NCBI RefSeq assembly: GCF_002263515.1
Contig: NZ_CP022752.1
Location: 4,898,001 to 4,962,000, forward strand
Source of the DNA: Actinopolyspora erythraea
GTDB lineage: Bacteria > Actinomycetota > Actinomycetes > Mycobacteriales > Pseudonocardiaceae
Direction: 5' to 3'
DNA: 64,000 nucleotides
Below are positions 27,675-36,310 of the stretch, piece by piece; the first letter of the stretch is position 1, and each line of letters starts with the position of its first letter. A program made the translations under genes and the position numbers. The notes beneath the pieces are model-generated. The model did no database searches. It was not told the DNA's origin and saw only the letters and a list, made by a program, of their open reading frames with translations.

Positions 27675-28466
27675 GTGCGACGTGCCTTCCCGTTCAAGAA
27701 GTTCACGATCACGCTGGTCGTGCTCCTCGGTCTCCTCCTCGCGGCCGACTTCGGTGCCGCGGCGGCCGCCGAGTACCAGGTCTCCAAGAAGATGGGGGAG
27801 AAACTCGAGGGAAATCGCGATCCCGGAGTGCGGATAACGGGTTTCCCGTTCCTGACGCAGGCGGCACGCGGTGACTTCCGCGACGTCCGGTTACGCGTCC
27901 CCGACGTGGACGTGGGGCCGCTGCGGGACGTGGACGTCCGGGCGCGGCTGCACCACGCGCGGCTGTCCACGTTCGGGATGCTGACGGGCGGCAGCAGCCG
28001 GATAAGGGTCGAGGAGGTCACCGGCAGCGTTCGCATCGACGAGTCCGACCTCGACGGAGTGCTACCGGTCCGGGACCTGCGGATAACCCCGGCCGAGGGA
28101 TCGGACGCCTCGGCCGCGACGGCCGGGGGATCGGGCGGCGACTCCTCGACCAGGGTGCGGATGCGGGGGAAGGTCGACATCGCGGGCACCACCAACCGTG
28201 TGGCGGTGACGGGCGGGCTGCACCTCCGGGACGGCGAGCTGCGGATCGTGCCCGACGAGCTGGAGCTGGACAACAGTGCCGTCGGGCGCGTGGACCTGGC
28301 GGGCCCCTTCGAGAAGGCGATCCTGCGGCAGTTCGACACCTCGGTCGACCCCGGGGGGATGCCGTTCGACGTGCGCCCGACGGCCGTGCGGGTCGAGCGC
28401 GGCGCACTGGTGGTGGCGGGCACCGCCGAGAACGTGATCATCGACGGCGACGGGGTCGGCGGCTGA
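27675..28466 (+). CDS. LmeA-like phospholipid-binding protein (DUF2993)
   Basis: 263 residues from a GTG (VRRAFPFKKF). One N-terminal membrane segment (FTITLVVLLGLLLAADFGAAA) is followed by a DUF2993 domain: EGNRDPGVRITGFPFLTQAARGDF, then regularly spaced beta strands to the end. Mycobacterial LmeA supports lipomannan maturation in the periplasm. The stop overlaps the start of the thioredoxin-like gene. Confidence 0.85.
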   Translation: MRRAFPFKKFTITLVVLLGLLLAADFGAAAAAEYQVSKKMGEKLEGNRDPGVRITGFPFLTQAARGDFRDVRLRVPDVDVGPLRDVDVRARLHHARLSTFGMLTGGSSRIRVEEVTGSVRIDESDLDGVLPVRDLRITPAEGSDASAATAGGSGGDSSTRVRMRGKVDIAGTTNRVAVTGGLHLRDGELRIVPDELELDNSAVGRVDLAGPFEKAILRQFDTSVDPGGMPFDVRPTAVRVERGALVVAGTAENVIIDGDGVGG

Positions 28467-28972
28467 TGCCGCCGGGCTGGTGGGCCCTGCTGGGCGCGCT
28501 GCTGGTGACCGCGGTGCTCGGCACGGCGCTGCGCGCGCGGGAGGGCAGGATCACCAGGCGGAATAACGAGCGGGGAAACGGAGTTGACCGGTCGGTGTTC
28601 GATCAGCTTCCCACGGAAATCGCCGAGGTACTGCGCCGCGAGGTGACCGGCGGCGCACGCGAGGCCGGGACGGTGGCGTCAGGCCGGGCGCACGGTTGCC
28701 CGCCCGAGGTCACCCTGCTGCAGCTGTCCACCACGTTCTGCGCGCCGTGCCGGCACACCCGCGTCCTGCTGTCGACGATGGCCGAGCGGACCACGGGCCT
28801 GCGGCACGTGGAGATCGACCTGACCAGCCGTCCGGAGTGGTCGGGCCCCCTGCGGGTGCACACCACCCCGACCACCCTCGCGCTGGACCCGGCGGGCAGG
28901 GAGCTGTTCCGGCTCTCGGGAGTTCCCCGGCGGGACGGCCTCACCGAGGCCCTGCGCCCCCACCTTCCCTGA
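28466..28972 (+). CDS. Membrane-anchored thioredoxin-like protein
   Basis: 168 residues. An N-terminal membrane segment (WWALLGALLVTAVLGTALRA) precedes a thioredoxin fold with the active site FCAPCRH, the cis-Pro region VHTTPTTLAL and GVPRRDGL. It is probably a thiol oxidoreductase facing outside the membrane. TGATG couples it to the DUF2993 gene. Confidence 0.85.
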   Translation: MPPGWWALLGALLVTAVLGTALRAREGRITRRNNERGNGVDRSVFDQLPTEIAEVLRREVTGGAREAGTVASGRAHGCPPEVTLLQLSTTFCAPCRHTRVLLSTMAERTTGLRHVEIDLTSRPEWSGPLRVHTTPTTLALDPAGRELFRLSGVPRRDGLTEALRPHLP

Positions 28973-29268
28973 GAACCGCCCGCGCGGCGGTTCACCCCGG
29001 AGATGAGCCCGGGGCGGGAACGACCGTTCCGGAAGGTCTCCGTCCGGCAGCCGGGACGTGGAACCGCGCCGCGGTTTCGCCACGAGCCGCGCGGGCCGCC
29101 GAACCCGCGAATTGTCCACTTCGGACCTACAACCGGCCGCACCGGCGCACCGGAGGCCCCCGGGCCACGGACCGCCCGTGACGGGTCACTTCCGACCGAA
29201 GCCCCGAAACCATCCCAACAGGTGAACAATCTTTCCGCTCGCCGCTCGTGACGGGTAACCTCCGAAGT

Positions 29269-29340
29269 GTGCATGTACTGCTGACCTCCAGGCGCGCGGT
29301 GGACCTGTGCCGCGTCGGAAGCAGCCTGTGTCGCGGATGA
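29269..29340 (+). CDS. Sulfur-operon leader peptide (23 aa)
   Basis: A GTG-started frame reads VHVLLTSRRAVDLCRVG and ends SSLCRG, then TGA. It fits the short Arg/Cys-containing leader peptides found upstream of actinobacterial sulfur genes. It lies 103 bases before the DUF4395 gene. The two Cys codons suggest translation-dependent control by cysteine supply (inference). No strong ribosome site is visible. Confidence 0.7.
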   Translation: MHVLLTSRRAVDLCRVGSSLCRG

Positions 29341-29443
29341 CGACAAGGGCGGCGGCACCGGATGCGAGCGGTCCCCACACCGACGTGTCGACCCACCCCG
29401 TCCCGGCGGATTCGGCAACCCCTTCCACCGGCCAGGAGAACTC

Positions 29444-29893
29444 ATGCCCAGTGATGCCCGCATCGATCCACGCGGTGTCCGCTTCACGGCATGGATCACC
29501 AGCGGCATCCTCGTCGTTGGCCTGCTGACCGGGAGTTGGCGGGTACTGGCGGTGCAGACCGCTCTGTTCGCGCTGTGCTCCTTCGTGGGACTGCGCATGA
29601 ATCCGTGGGGACACTTCTACCGGCACGCGGTGCGGCCCCACTTGTCCGAAGAACAGGACCGGCCGCACGAGGACCCCTCGCCGGTTCGGTTCGCCCAGGG
29701 AATCGGGTTCGCCTGCACCCTGGTGGCCACCATCGGATACGCCGGGGGCTGGACCGCCCTTGGGGTGACGACGAACACGCTGGCGCTGGTGGCCGCGCTG
29801 CTCAACGCCGCCTTCGGCTACTGCCTCGGGTGCCGGTTGTACCCACTGGCCCGGAGATTGGTCCCCGTGGGACCGGCCACCCGAACCCGCTGA
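29444..29893 (+). CDS. DUF4395 membrane protein
   Basis: 149 residues with four hydrophobic segments and the DUF4395 pattern DPRGVRFTAWITSGIL at the start, plus a FGYCLGCRLYPL Cys pair near the end. AGGAGA lies before the ATG. It heads the sulfur operon with the sulfurtransferase and DUF1416 genes. The exact role is unknown; thiol or sulfur transport is a guess. Confidence 0.85.
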   Translation: MPSDARIDPRGVRFTAWITSGILVVGLLTGSWRVLAVQTALFALCSFVGLRMNPWGHFYRHAVRPHLSEEQDRPHEDPSPVRFAQGIGFACTLVATIGYAGGWTALGVTTNTLALVAALLNAAFGYCLGCRLYPLARRLVPVGPATRTR

Positions 29894-29932
29894 GAATCCA
29901 CACTTCGCCGATACGAACGAAGGAGTCGCTCG

Positions 29933-30778
29933 ATGAGTCGTGAACAGGTCCTGGTCACCACCGACTGGGCCGAACAGAACCTGGACACCGACGGAGTCGT
30001 GTTCGCCGAGGTCGACGAGGACACCACGGCCTACGACGGCGGGCACATCCGCGGCGCGGTCAAGCTCGACTGGCGCAACGAGCTGCAGGACCACGTGCGG
30101 CGGGACTTCGTCGGCCGGGAGGACTTCGGCAAGCTGCTGTCCGCCAAGGGCATCTCGAACGACGACACGGTGATCCTCTACGGCGGCAACAACAACTGGT
30201 TCGCCGCCTACGCCTACTGGTACTTCAAGCTCTACGGCCACCGCGACGTCCGGCTGCTCGACGGCGGGCGCAAGAAGTGGGAGCTGGACGGCAGGGAGCT
30301 GACCAAGGAGGTCCCGGAGCGTCCCGCGACCAACTACGTCGCGGCGGAGCCGGACAACTCGATCCGTGCCTTCCGCGACGAGGTCGTCGAGGCGATCGGC
30401 CAGCGCAACCTGGTGGACGTGCGCTCGCCTGACGAGTTCTCCGGCAAGCTGCTCGCTCCGGCGCACCTGCCGCAGGAGTCCGCGCAGCGCGCCGGCCACA
30501 TCCCGTCCGCGATCAACGTTCCCTGGAGCCGCGCCGCCAACGAGGACGGCACCTTCAAGTCCGAGGACGAGCTGCGCAAGGTCTACAACGAGGCCGGGCT
30601 GGACGACTCCCGGAACACGATCGCCTACTGCAGGATCGGCGAGCGCTCCTCGCACACCTGGTTCGTGCTACACGAGCTGCTGGGGCAGCAGAACGTGAAG
30701 AACTACGACGGTTCGTGGACCGAGTACGGCTCGCTGGTCGGCGTGCCGATCGAGAACCCGAGCGAGCAGGAGGCGTGA
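29933..30778 (+). CDS. sseA: Thiosulfate sulfurtransferase (rhodanese, two-domain)
   Basis: 281 residues in two rhodanese domains. The first has YDGGHIRGAVKLDWR and the second VDVRSPDEFSGK and GHIPSAINVPW. The active-site loop is CRIGERSSHTW with the catalytic Cys. It moves sulfane sulfur from thiosulfate to acceptors. AAGGAG precedes the ATG. The order DUF4395-sulfurtransferase-DUF1416 is conserved in actinobacteria. Confidence 0.93.
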   Translation: MSREQVLVTTDWAEQNLDTDGVVFAEVDEDTTAYDGGHIRGAVKLDWRNELQDHVRRDFVGREDFGKLLSAKGISNDDTVILYGGNNNWFAAYAYWYFKLYGHRDVRLLDGGRKKWELDGRELTKEVPERPATNYVAAEPDNSIRAFRDEVVEAIGQRNLVDVRSPDEFSGKLLAPAHLPQESAQRAGHIPSAINVPWSRAANEDGTFKSEDELRKVYNEAGLDDSRNTIAYCRIGERSSHTWFVLHELLGQQNVKNYDGSWTEYGSLVGVPIENPSEQEA

Positions 30779-30780
30779 CC

Positions 30781-31080
30781 GTGAGCAGCGGATGCGGAGC
30801 ACCCGACCAGTCGGTCGCCGGTGCGGACACCGGTGACCAGACCGTCGTCGCGGGCAAGGTGCGCTCCGGAGGGCAGCCCGTCGGCGGCGCCTTCGTGCGG
30901 CTGCTGAACTCAGCCGGCGACTTCACCGCCGAGGTCGTCTCCGCCGACAGCGGCGACTTCCGGTTCTACGCGGCCGAGGGGACGTGGACCGTCCGGGCGC
31001 TGCACCGGGACGGCAGCGGCGAGTCCGAGGTGGCCGCCACGGGGCCGGGCCTGCACGAGGTCGACATCGCCGTGGCGTGA
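30781..31080 (+). CDS. DUF1416 protein (SseC-like)
   Basis: 99 residues of beta-rich sequence (VVAGKVRSGGQPVGGAFVRLL; DFRFYAAEGTWTVRAL) with the family's CGAPDQ near the start. The GTG at 30781 is chosen since AGGAGG at 30768-30773 is 7 bases before it; a GTG at 30775 overlaps the upstream stop. It is the mycobacterial SseC type, of unknown function in sulfur metabolism. Confidence 0.88.
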   Translation: MSSGCGAPDQSVAGADTGDQTVVAGKVRSGGQPVGGAFVRLLNSAGDFTAEVVSADSGDFRFYAAEGTWTVRALHRDGSGESEVAATGPGLHEVDIAVA

Positions 31081-31107
31081 CCAGCGCTCCGGAGCCGGAC
31101 CGATGGG

Positions 31108-31127
31108 GCCGGCCCGGGCGGGCCGGC
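31108..31127. terminator. Terminator hairpin after the sulfur operon
   Basis: GCCGGCCC and GGGCCGGC pair closely, 30 bases after the DUF1416 stop. It is very GC-rich and has no T-tract, as is common in high-GC actinomycetes. Confidence 0.6.
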
Positions 31128-31310
31128 GCGTGGCGAAGCCCCGCCCGGCCCGCCTTCGGCCCTCCCGGAACGGCACCCCCGCTCCGGGAGGTCAGCGCCC
31201 GGACGGGGCGGAAGCCGAGCGAGGCGAACCGACGGGTGGTGCCGAGCTGGCGACCTCGGCACCACCGGGCTCGTCCCCGCCCGGTGACGCTCAGCCCGCG
31301 GGACTGACTT

Positions 31311-32060
31311 TCACCCCGCGAGGACTCGGGAGCGCAGCAGGGCGAACGCCCGTTCGTCGCGCTCCTGGGCCGCCGGGTCGGAGCCCTCGGTGCACCCGAC
31401 GGTGGTGAACTCGAGCACCTCCCAGCCGGTGCGGTCGAACAACCTGCGCAGCCCGGCTTCCGAGAAGATCCAGAAGTTGGTGGGGTCGTCGTTGGCCTCG
31501 GTCGGGTGGAGCAGGTAGGCCACCGGCTGTTCCGCGAACCGGGTGCCGTGGTCCGGGCTGAGCTGTGCGATCCGGGTGGAGACGAAGCACAGTTCGCTGT
31601 GCCCGGCCAGCGTCTCCAGCACGTAGAACGGGTTCTTCAGGTGGTACAGCAGCCCGAGGAACAGCACGGCCCGGTAGCGCTCGGTGGGCAGCCGGAACTG
31701 GCTGTCCAGGTCCACGTCGTGGATGCGGGCGTCGGAGTCGAGCCGTTCGGCCAGCAGGCGCGCTCCGCGCAGCCCGTTGTAGTTGGGGGCCGAGGTTTCC
31801 ACCACGTCGAGTTCGCACCCCAGCTGGGACTCCAGGAAGAAACCCAGGTCACCGTCGGCGGCGCCGATGTCGGCGATCCGCTGCCCGGCCAGCCGGTCGA
31901 ACACTGTCCGGTTGGGGCCGGACAGTAACCCGTCCAGGTGAAGCATGTTGGCGAGGGTGTCGAAGGGGTACCAGGGAAAGTCCGGGTCGATCTCGGACTT
32001 GCGCTTCAACAGCCATTCCCGGTAGGCCATCGCCTTGTCCCGCAGTGTCGCGAACTCCAT
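31311..32060 (-). CDS. SAM-dependent methyltransferase
   Basis: 249 residues. The SAM-binding motif RIADIGAADGDLGFFLE is near residue 60, with VVETSAPNYNGL and YRAVLFLGLLYHLKNPFYVLE following. The layout resembles DUF1698/CmoB-like methyltransferases, but the substrate is unknown. The ATG at 32060 begins MEFATLRDKAMAYR. Confidence 0.82.
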   Translation of the reverse strand: MEFATLRDKAMAYREWLLKRKSEIDPDFPWYPFDTLANMLHLDGLLSGPNRTVFDRLAGQRIADIGAADGDLGFFLESQLGCELDVVETSAPNYNGLRGARLLAERLDSDARIHDVDLDSQFRLPTERYRAVLFLGLLYHLKNPFYVLETLAGHSELCFVSTRIAQLSPDHGTRFAEQPVAYLLHPTEANDDPTNFWIFSEAGLRRLFDRTGWEVLEFTTVGCTEGSDPAAQERDERAFALLRSRVLAG

Positions 32061-32181
32061 GTGATCCCTGTCTCTCCGGCGCCGGTCCCAGCCCCGCTGA
32101 GCACCGAAACGCGCTTGGGACGCCGTGTCGTACCGGCAGATCATGCCTGAGACCACACCCCACGACGGGCGGGTGGTGGTT

Positions 32182-32304
32182 ATGCTTACGCCCGTGACAC
32201 TCATCGACTTCCTGCACTACGGCCTGGTCACTCTGGTGGGGATCGCCGCCCTGGCGACGGTCTGGTTCGCCGTCTACGTGGTGTATCGCCTGCACAGCGA
32301 CTGA
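32182..32304 (+). CDS. Small single-pass membrane protein
   Basis: 40 residues (or 36 from a GTG at 32194): VTLIDFLHYGLVTLVGIAAL, then a hydrophobic run and VYRLHSD. One membrane helix fills most of it. No family is recognised and no clear ribosome site is seen. It lies between the divergent methyltransferase gene and the nitrobindin-like gene. Confidence 0.5.
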   Translation: MLTPVTLIDFLHYGLVTLVGIAALATVWFAVYVVYRLHSD

Positions 32305-32370
32305 TGAGGCGGACCCCGGAACGGGGAGCGGCGATGAGCGCGACCAGCCTTCGAGGTAGTCTCGGAGGCG

Positions 32371-33045
32371 ATGTCTGCCACGCCCAACCAGCCGTCCGAA
32401 CAGTCCGGCCCGTCCAACGGTCAACCGCAGCCCGGCAGCGGTGACGCGGCGGTGCGCGCCCAGGCCGAACGCGCGGAGAAGACCCGAGGGCGCAACATTC
32501 CCGAGTTCGACGACCTGCCGGGGATCGGTGACACCGCGAACCTGCGCATGGGACCGGAGCTCAACGGCGCCTGTCTGGGGCTGCTGCCGCTGATCGGCGT
32601 CTGGCGCGGCGAGGGCGAGGCCAACCACCCCTCGCTGGACGAGAAGTACCGCTTCCTGCAGCAGGTAACCTTCGCGCACGACGGCAGGCCGTTCCTGTAC
32701 TACGAGAGCCGCGCCTGGAAGCTGGACGGCGAGGGCGGCGAGATCGTGGAGCCCGCCTTCCGCGAGCTCGGCTGGTGGCGTCCGCAGCCCGACGACAGCA
32801 TCGAGCTGCTGCTGGTGCACTCCTCCGGCATCGCGGAGATGTTCTTCGGCAATCCCCGGAACCAGACCAGCTGGGAGCTGTCCACCGACGCGGTGCTGCG
32901 CACGCCCACCTCGGAGGACGTGACGGCCGCGACCCGGCTGTACGGCGTGGTCGAGGGATCGCTGGCCTACGTCGAGGAACGCGCCACCTCCGAGCACGAG
33001 CTGCAGCCCCGGCTCTCCGCCAAGCTGGAACGCGTGGTCGGCTGA
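32371..33045 (+). CDS. Nitrobindin-like heme-binding (FABP) protein
   Basis: 224 residues. After an acidic, disordered 45-residue start comes the THAP4/nitrobindin beta barrel: LLPLIGVWRGEGEANHP (the GxWxGxG motif), FLYYESRAWKL, ELGWWRPQ and GIAEMFFGN. The family binds ferric heme and isomerises peroxynitrite. The His ligand near the C-terminus is plausibly the one in TSEHELQPRL. Confidence 0.87.
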   Translation: MSATPNQPSEQSGPSNGQPQPGSGDAAVRAQAERAEKTRGRNIPEFDDLPGIGDTANLRMGPELNGACLGLLPLIGVWRGEGEANHPSLDEKYRFLQQVTFAHDGRPFLYYESRAWKLDGEGGEIVEPAFRELGWWRPQPDDSIELLLVHSSGIAEMFFGNPRNQTSWELSTDAVLRTPTSEDVTAATRLYGVVEGSLAYVEERATSEHELQPRLSAKLERVVG

Positions 33046-33390
33046 GGACCGATACGGCGCCGATCCCGGAACTCCAACCGGCCTTCACCAGGCCTCGGGG
33101 TGACCGTTCGCCTGTGGCGGCCCGGTGACACTTCTCGGCCCGACGAGGAACGGACCAACCATCACCTGGGATGGACCGCCGAAGTCCTGTCGGCGGAACG
33201 CCCTGGTTCGGAGAGCGGGTTCGGCCTTCGTGGTTGACGGCTCGGGATCGTCGCGGGACACGTCGAGTGATCACTTGTGCCGCGTGTCCCGTCACCTTGA
33301 CGCCGTATTCGCATCGGAAACGCGGCGCGACTCTCCCCTTCCGGGCGAGCGCCCGGTTCGAAGCAGTGTCCCGAAACTTTCAAGATCCGG
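33046..33390. other. Intergenic region
   Basis: About 345 bases with no supportable gene or site. Confidence 0.4.
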
Positions 33391-33624
33391 TTACTGACAG
33401 CACTTGAACGGGAACTGGTCAGGCCCCACCTCGACCGCATTCCTGAGCGGCAGAGCCACTGAGACGTCGCTGCCCTCGATCTCGTGATGGCACACCGGCC
33501 TGCCTCGGATCGTGTCACCGAGCACACGGGCCGACCATTCGCACTCCGCCCGCTGTGCCACATGCCGAGTCCGGTAACAGCGGCGTGAGCCGAGAGGGCA
33601 GCCCACTCGCCCGCGGAACCGCAC
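33391..33624 (-). CDS. Possible Cys-containing small protein or fragment
   Basis: 77 residues from a start at 33624. The second half reads like protein (ECEWSARVLGDTIRGRP; HEIEGSDVSVALPLRNAVE) and ends FPFKCCQ. Four cysteines lie in the second half. The first 20 residues look like noise, so it may be the tail of a decayed gene. It lies just downstream of the small membrane protein on the same strand. Confidence 0.3.
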   Translation of the reverse strand: MRFRGRVGCPLGSRRCYRTRHVAQRAECEWSARVLGDTIRGRPVCHHEIEGSDVSVALPLRNAVEVGPDQFPFKCCQ

Positions 33625-33689
33625 CGCTGACCGAACCGGCCCCCGATGTCAGCAGACCGCACCGGGTCAATGAGTGACCGGATACGCGG

Positions 33690-34133
33690 TCATTCGCTAA
33701 CGTCCTCCCGATGTGACGGACTTCGACGGGTTCTCCGGGCGAGATACACGGCCACCACCACGCAGACGGCCGCTCCGGCCAGCAACGCGTACAGCAGCGG
33801 GGCCACGTAGCCCGGAACCAGATCGGAAGTGTCGCCGTTCGCCCACACACATTCGGCACTCGGCGGGAAGATTCCGTAATCGACCCGTTCGAAACCACCA
33901 CCACGAGGGCCTTCCCGCGGCGAGGACAAGCACACCTCCCCCGCATCGGGGACGGTGATCGTGCGCAGGAACCCCCAAACATAGCTCAGCGAGGCGAGGG
34001 AAAGAAAAACCGCGGCGGAGTACGACCAGATCGCGACAGGGCTTCTCCGGTCGATGGAAGTCAGCAGCTTCACCACCGAAGCGAGCGGACCGAACACGAG
34101 CAGCGGCAACAGCGGAAACGCCAGAGAAAACAT
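33690..34133 (-). CDS. Small membrane protein, unknown
   Basis: 147 residues. GGGAGGAAGAA leads into the ATG at 34133. Three hydrophobic segments are visible: FSLAFPLLPLLVFGPLASV, IWSYSAAVFLSLASLSYVW and YVAPLLYALLAGAAVCVVV. Between the second and third lies an outside loop with two Cys (VCLS, ECVW) that may form a disulfide. No family is recognised. Confidence 0.7.
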   Translation of the reverse strand: MFSLAFPLLPLLVFGPLASVVKLLTSIDRRSPVAIWSYSAAVFLSLASLSYVWGFLRTITVPDAGEVCLSSPREGPRGGGFERVDYGIFPPSAECVWANGDTSDLVPGYVAPLLYALLAGAAVCVVVAVYLARRTRRSPSHREDVSE

Positions 34134-34553
34134 TTCTTCCTCCCGCGTTTTCCCAGCTTCTGGGGAGCACCACCACGAACCCTTCTTTCCGGCGTTTTCG
34201 AACGACCTCGGTGCGTCCGTCATCGATGGCACCGGCACGGTTCAGGCCGTACAGCGGTGGGCGCCGAAACACCGTGGGATCGTGCGCGGCTCGGAGAAGG
34301 AGTCCGGCAGTACGAGAAACCGCCCTCAGGTGTCGGTGGCCACGGTCGCCGAGCGCTTGGACGCTCCGCCGGATGAGCCGGCCGCCCCCGACCCAGCGGT
34401 GCGATGGCTACCTGTTTCCGCACATCTTCCCGACGATCACAGCGGTCTGTCCCGCGCCGGCGGCTAGGGCGGCGGAAACAGCCGCCTGCGGTCTGCCCAA
34501 CCCCACAATCCGCCGATCAGTCTTGGCCGAGCGGCGAGCAGCTCCCGGAGCCG
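34134..34553. other. Intergenic region
   Basis: About 420 bases; no convincing gene or site seen. Confidence 0.4.
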
Positions 34554-35402
34554 TCAGTACCGCGACTCGTAGAGCTTGCAGATCCGCTCGTGCAGCCCGG
34601 AGTCGGTGGCCACGGGCGTGCCGTCGATCGTGTGCACCTGGGTGATCTTGCGGATGCTCGAAGCCAGCCAGACCCCGTCGGCGCGCCACAGCCGCTCGCG
34701 GGCTATCGGCTCCACCGCCGTCCGCCAGCCCGCCTCCTCGGCCGCCCGGAACAACGCGCCCTGGGTGGTGCCCCGCAGGATGCCGGAGCTCGGCGGCGGG
34801 GTCGCCAGCCTGCCGTCCTCCGCCAGCACCACGTTGGAGGTGGGGCCCTCCAGCAGGGACTCGTCGCTCGCGGTGAACACGACCTCGTCGGCGCCGCGCC
34901 GCTCCGCCTCGCGCAGCGCCGCCATGTTGACCGCGTAGGACAGCGTCTTCGCCGAGAGCAGCAGCCAGGGGGCCCGCTCCATCATCCCCGGGTCGATGCC
35001 GCGCTCCAGGGTCACCACCGAGATCCCCCGGGCGCGCTTGCGCATCAGCTCCTCCGACAGCGACTGCCCCGACACGAAGGCGGTGGGGGTACCGTCCCCG
35101 CCGTCCAGCCCGCGGGTGCACACGAGTTTGATCGCGGCCTCCCGCTCGCTGCCCCACGGCCACTCCGCCAGCACCGTCCGCACGGCGTGCTGCCACTTCG
35201 CGCGTTCCGGCAGCGTCAGCTCCATCAGGCGCGCCGACCGCTCCAGTCGGTCGAGGTGGGCCTCCAGCTCCCGGGGATGACCGTCGACGGCCAGGATCGT
35301 CTCGAAGATCCCGTCCCCGCGCTGCACCCCGAGGTCGTGGGAACGCAGCAGTGGGGCGTCGGGATCGACGAGGGTGCCGTCGAGCAGAGCCAGGATGCGC
35401 AT
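34554..35402 (-). CDS. pabC: Aminodeoxychorismate lyase (aminotransferase class IV)
   Basis: 282 residues of fold-type IV PLP enzyme: GVQRGDGIFETILAVDG at the start, the lysine in LLLSAKTLSYAVN, EVVFTASDESLLEGPTSNV and GILRGTTQGAL. The family includes 4-amino-4-deoxychorismate lyase (folate pathway) and branched-chain or D-amino-acid aminotransferases; the layout favours PabC. It stands alone on the minus strand. Confidence 0.82.
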   Translation of the reverse strand: MRILALLDGTLVDPDAPLLRSHDLGVQRGDGIFETILAVDGHPRELEAHLDRLERSARLMELTLPERAKWQHAVRTVLAEWPWGSEREAAIKLVCTRGLDGGDGTPTAFVSGQSLSEELMRKRARGISVVTLERGIDPGMMERAPWLLLSAKTLSYAVNMAALREAERRGADEVVFTASDESLLEGPTSNVVLAEDGRLATPPPSSGILRGTTQGALFRAAEEAGWRTAVEPIARERLWRADGVWLASSIRKITQVHTIDGTPVATDSGLHERICKLYESRY

Positions 35403-35618
35403 ACCCGCAGCCTAGTAGGAGTCGGGCGGCCCGCTCGCCGGAGTACTCACCCGGTAGGGCGACGGAACGCTCCCGACCGCGAACGGGGCGTACCTCGCCA
35501 CGGCCGCCTCCCCCGCGCCCGAGCGGGCCGCACGGGCTACGCCGGTCGTACGATCGGGGCGAGACTCGGCAGAGGCGTCCTGGCACGTGGAGCACGCCGC
35601 AACCCACGGGGAACTCAG

Positions 35619-36158
35619 ATGAGGCAGAACGAGGAACGGCCCCCGAACGAGAGGCGATCGCGAACCGGGCGGGGACCGGGGAACGGCAGACCCGCGCTGC
35701 GCAGCACGCTGCACCAGCGGGGTATGCGCATGACACCGCAACGCCAGCTGGTCCTCGACTCCGTCCGGGAGCTGGAGCACGCCACCCCGGAGCAGGTGTG
35801 CAAGCACATCCAGCGGACGACGCCGACGGTCAACATCACCACCGTCTACCGCGCTCTCGACCTGCTGGAGCAGCTCGGGCTGGTTCGGCACACCCACCTG
35901 GGGCACGGCGCTCCCACCTACTCGGCGGAGGAGCACGAGCACGTGCACCTGGTCTGCCACCACTGCGGCGAGGTGGACGAGGTCCCCTGCGAATGGTTCG
36001 AGGAGCTCGGCGGACTGCTGCGCCGGGAGCGCGGGTTCGCGCTGGACGCCAGCCATCTCGCGCTGTCCGGGACCTGCGCGGCGTGCCGGGCGGACGAGGC
36101 GGACCGGGACGGGAATACCGGAGATCCGCGCGGTGCTGACCCCGTCGAAGGCGGCTGA
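35619..36158 (+). CDS. Fur-family metal-dependent repressor
   Basis: 179 residues. A basic N-terminal tail precedes the winged helix (LHQRGMRMTPQRQLVLDSV; HIQRTTPTVNITTVYRALDLLEQLGLV). The Fur metal region follows: EEHEHVHLVCHHCGEVDEV and CAACRADEAD, with CxxC pairs for structural zinc. The sensed metal cannot be told. It precedes ygfZ, and the Fe-S link of YgfZ suggests iron or redox sensing (inference). Confidence 0.9.
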   Translation: MRQNEERPPNERRSRTGRGPGNGRPALRSTLHQRGMRMTPQRQLVLDSVRELEHATPEQVCKHIQRTTPTVNITTVYRALDLLEQLGLVRHTHLGHGAPTYSAEEHEHVHLVCHHCGEVDEVPCEWFEELGGLLRRERGFALDASHLALSGTCAACRADEADRDGNTGDPRGADPVEGG

Positions 36159-36310
36159 CCGGGGCCCGCGTCCGACCTCGCGGGGCGCCCGCGCCGCCGG
36201 ATCCTCCGTCGGTTCCCACCCCCGCGACGAAGACGTCGAGTAGGTACCGCGCCAACACCGAGAACGAAAGCACCGGCAGCGAGCCGCCGGGATCCCGCGA
36301 TGGGAGAAGA

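Noticed and set aside
30775..30783. GTG at 30775 as the start of DUF1416
   Set aside because: It lies only one base after AGGAGG; the GTG at 30781 has normal spacing.
33162..33662. A 166-residue minus-strand frame
   Set aside because: It is rich in Arg and Ser, overlaps a better frame and has no recognisable domain.
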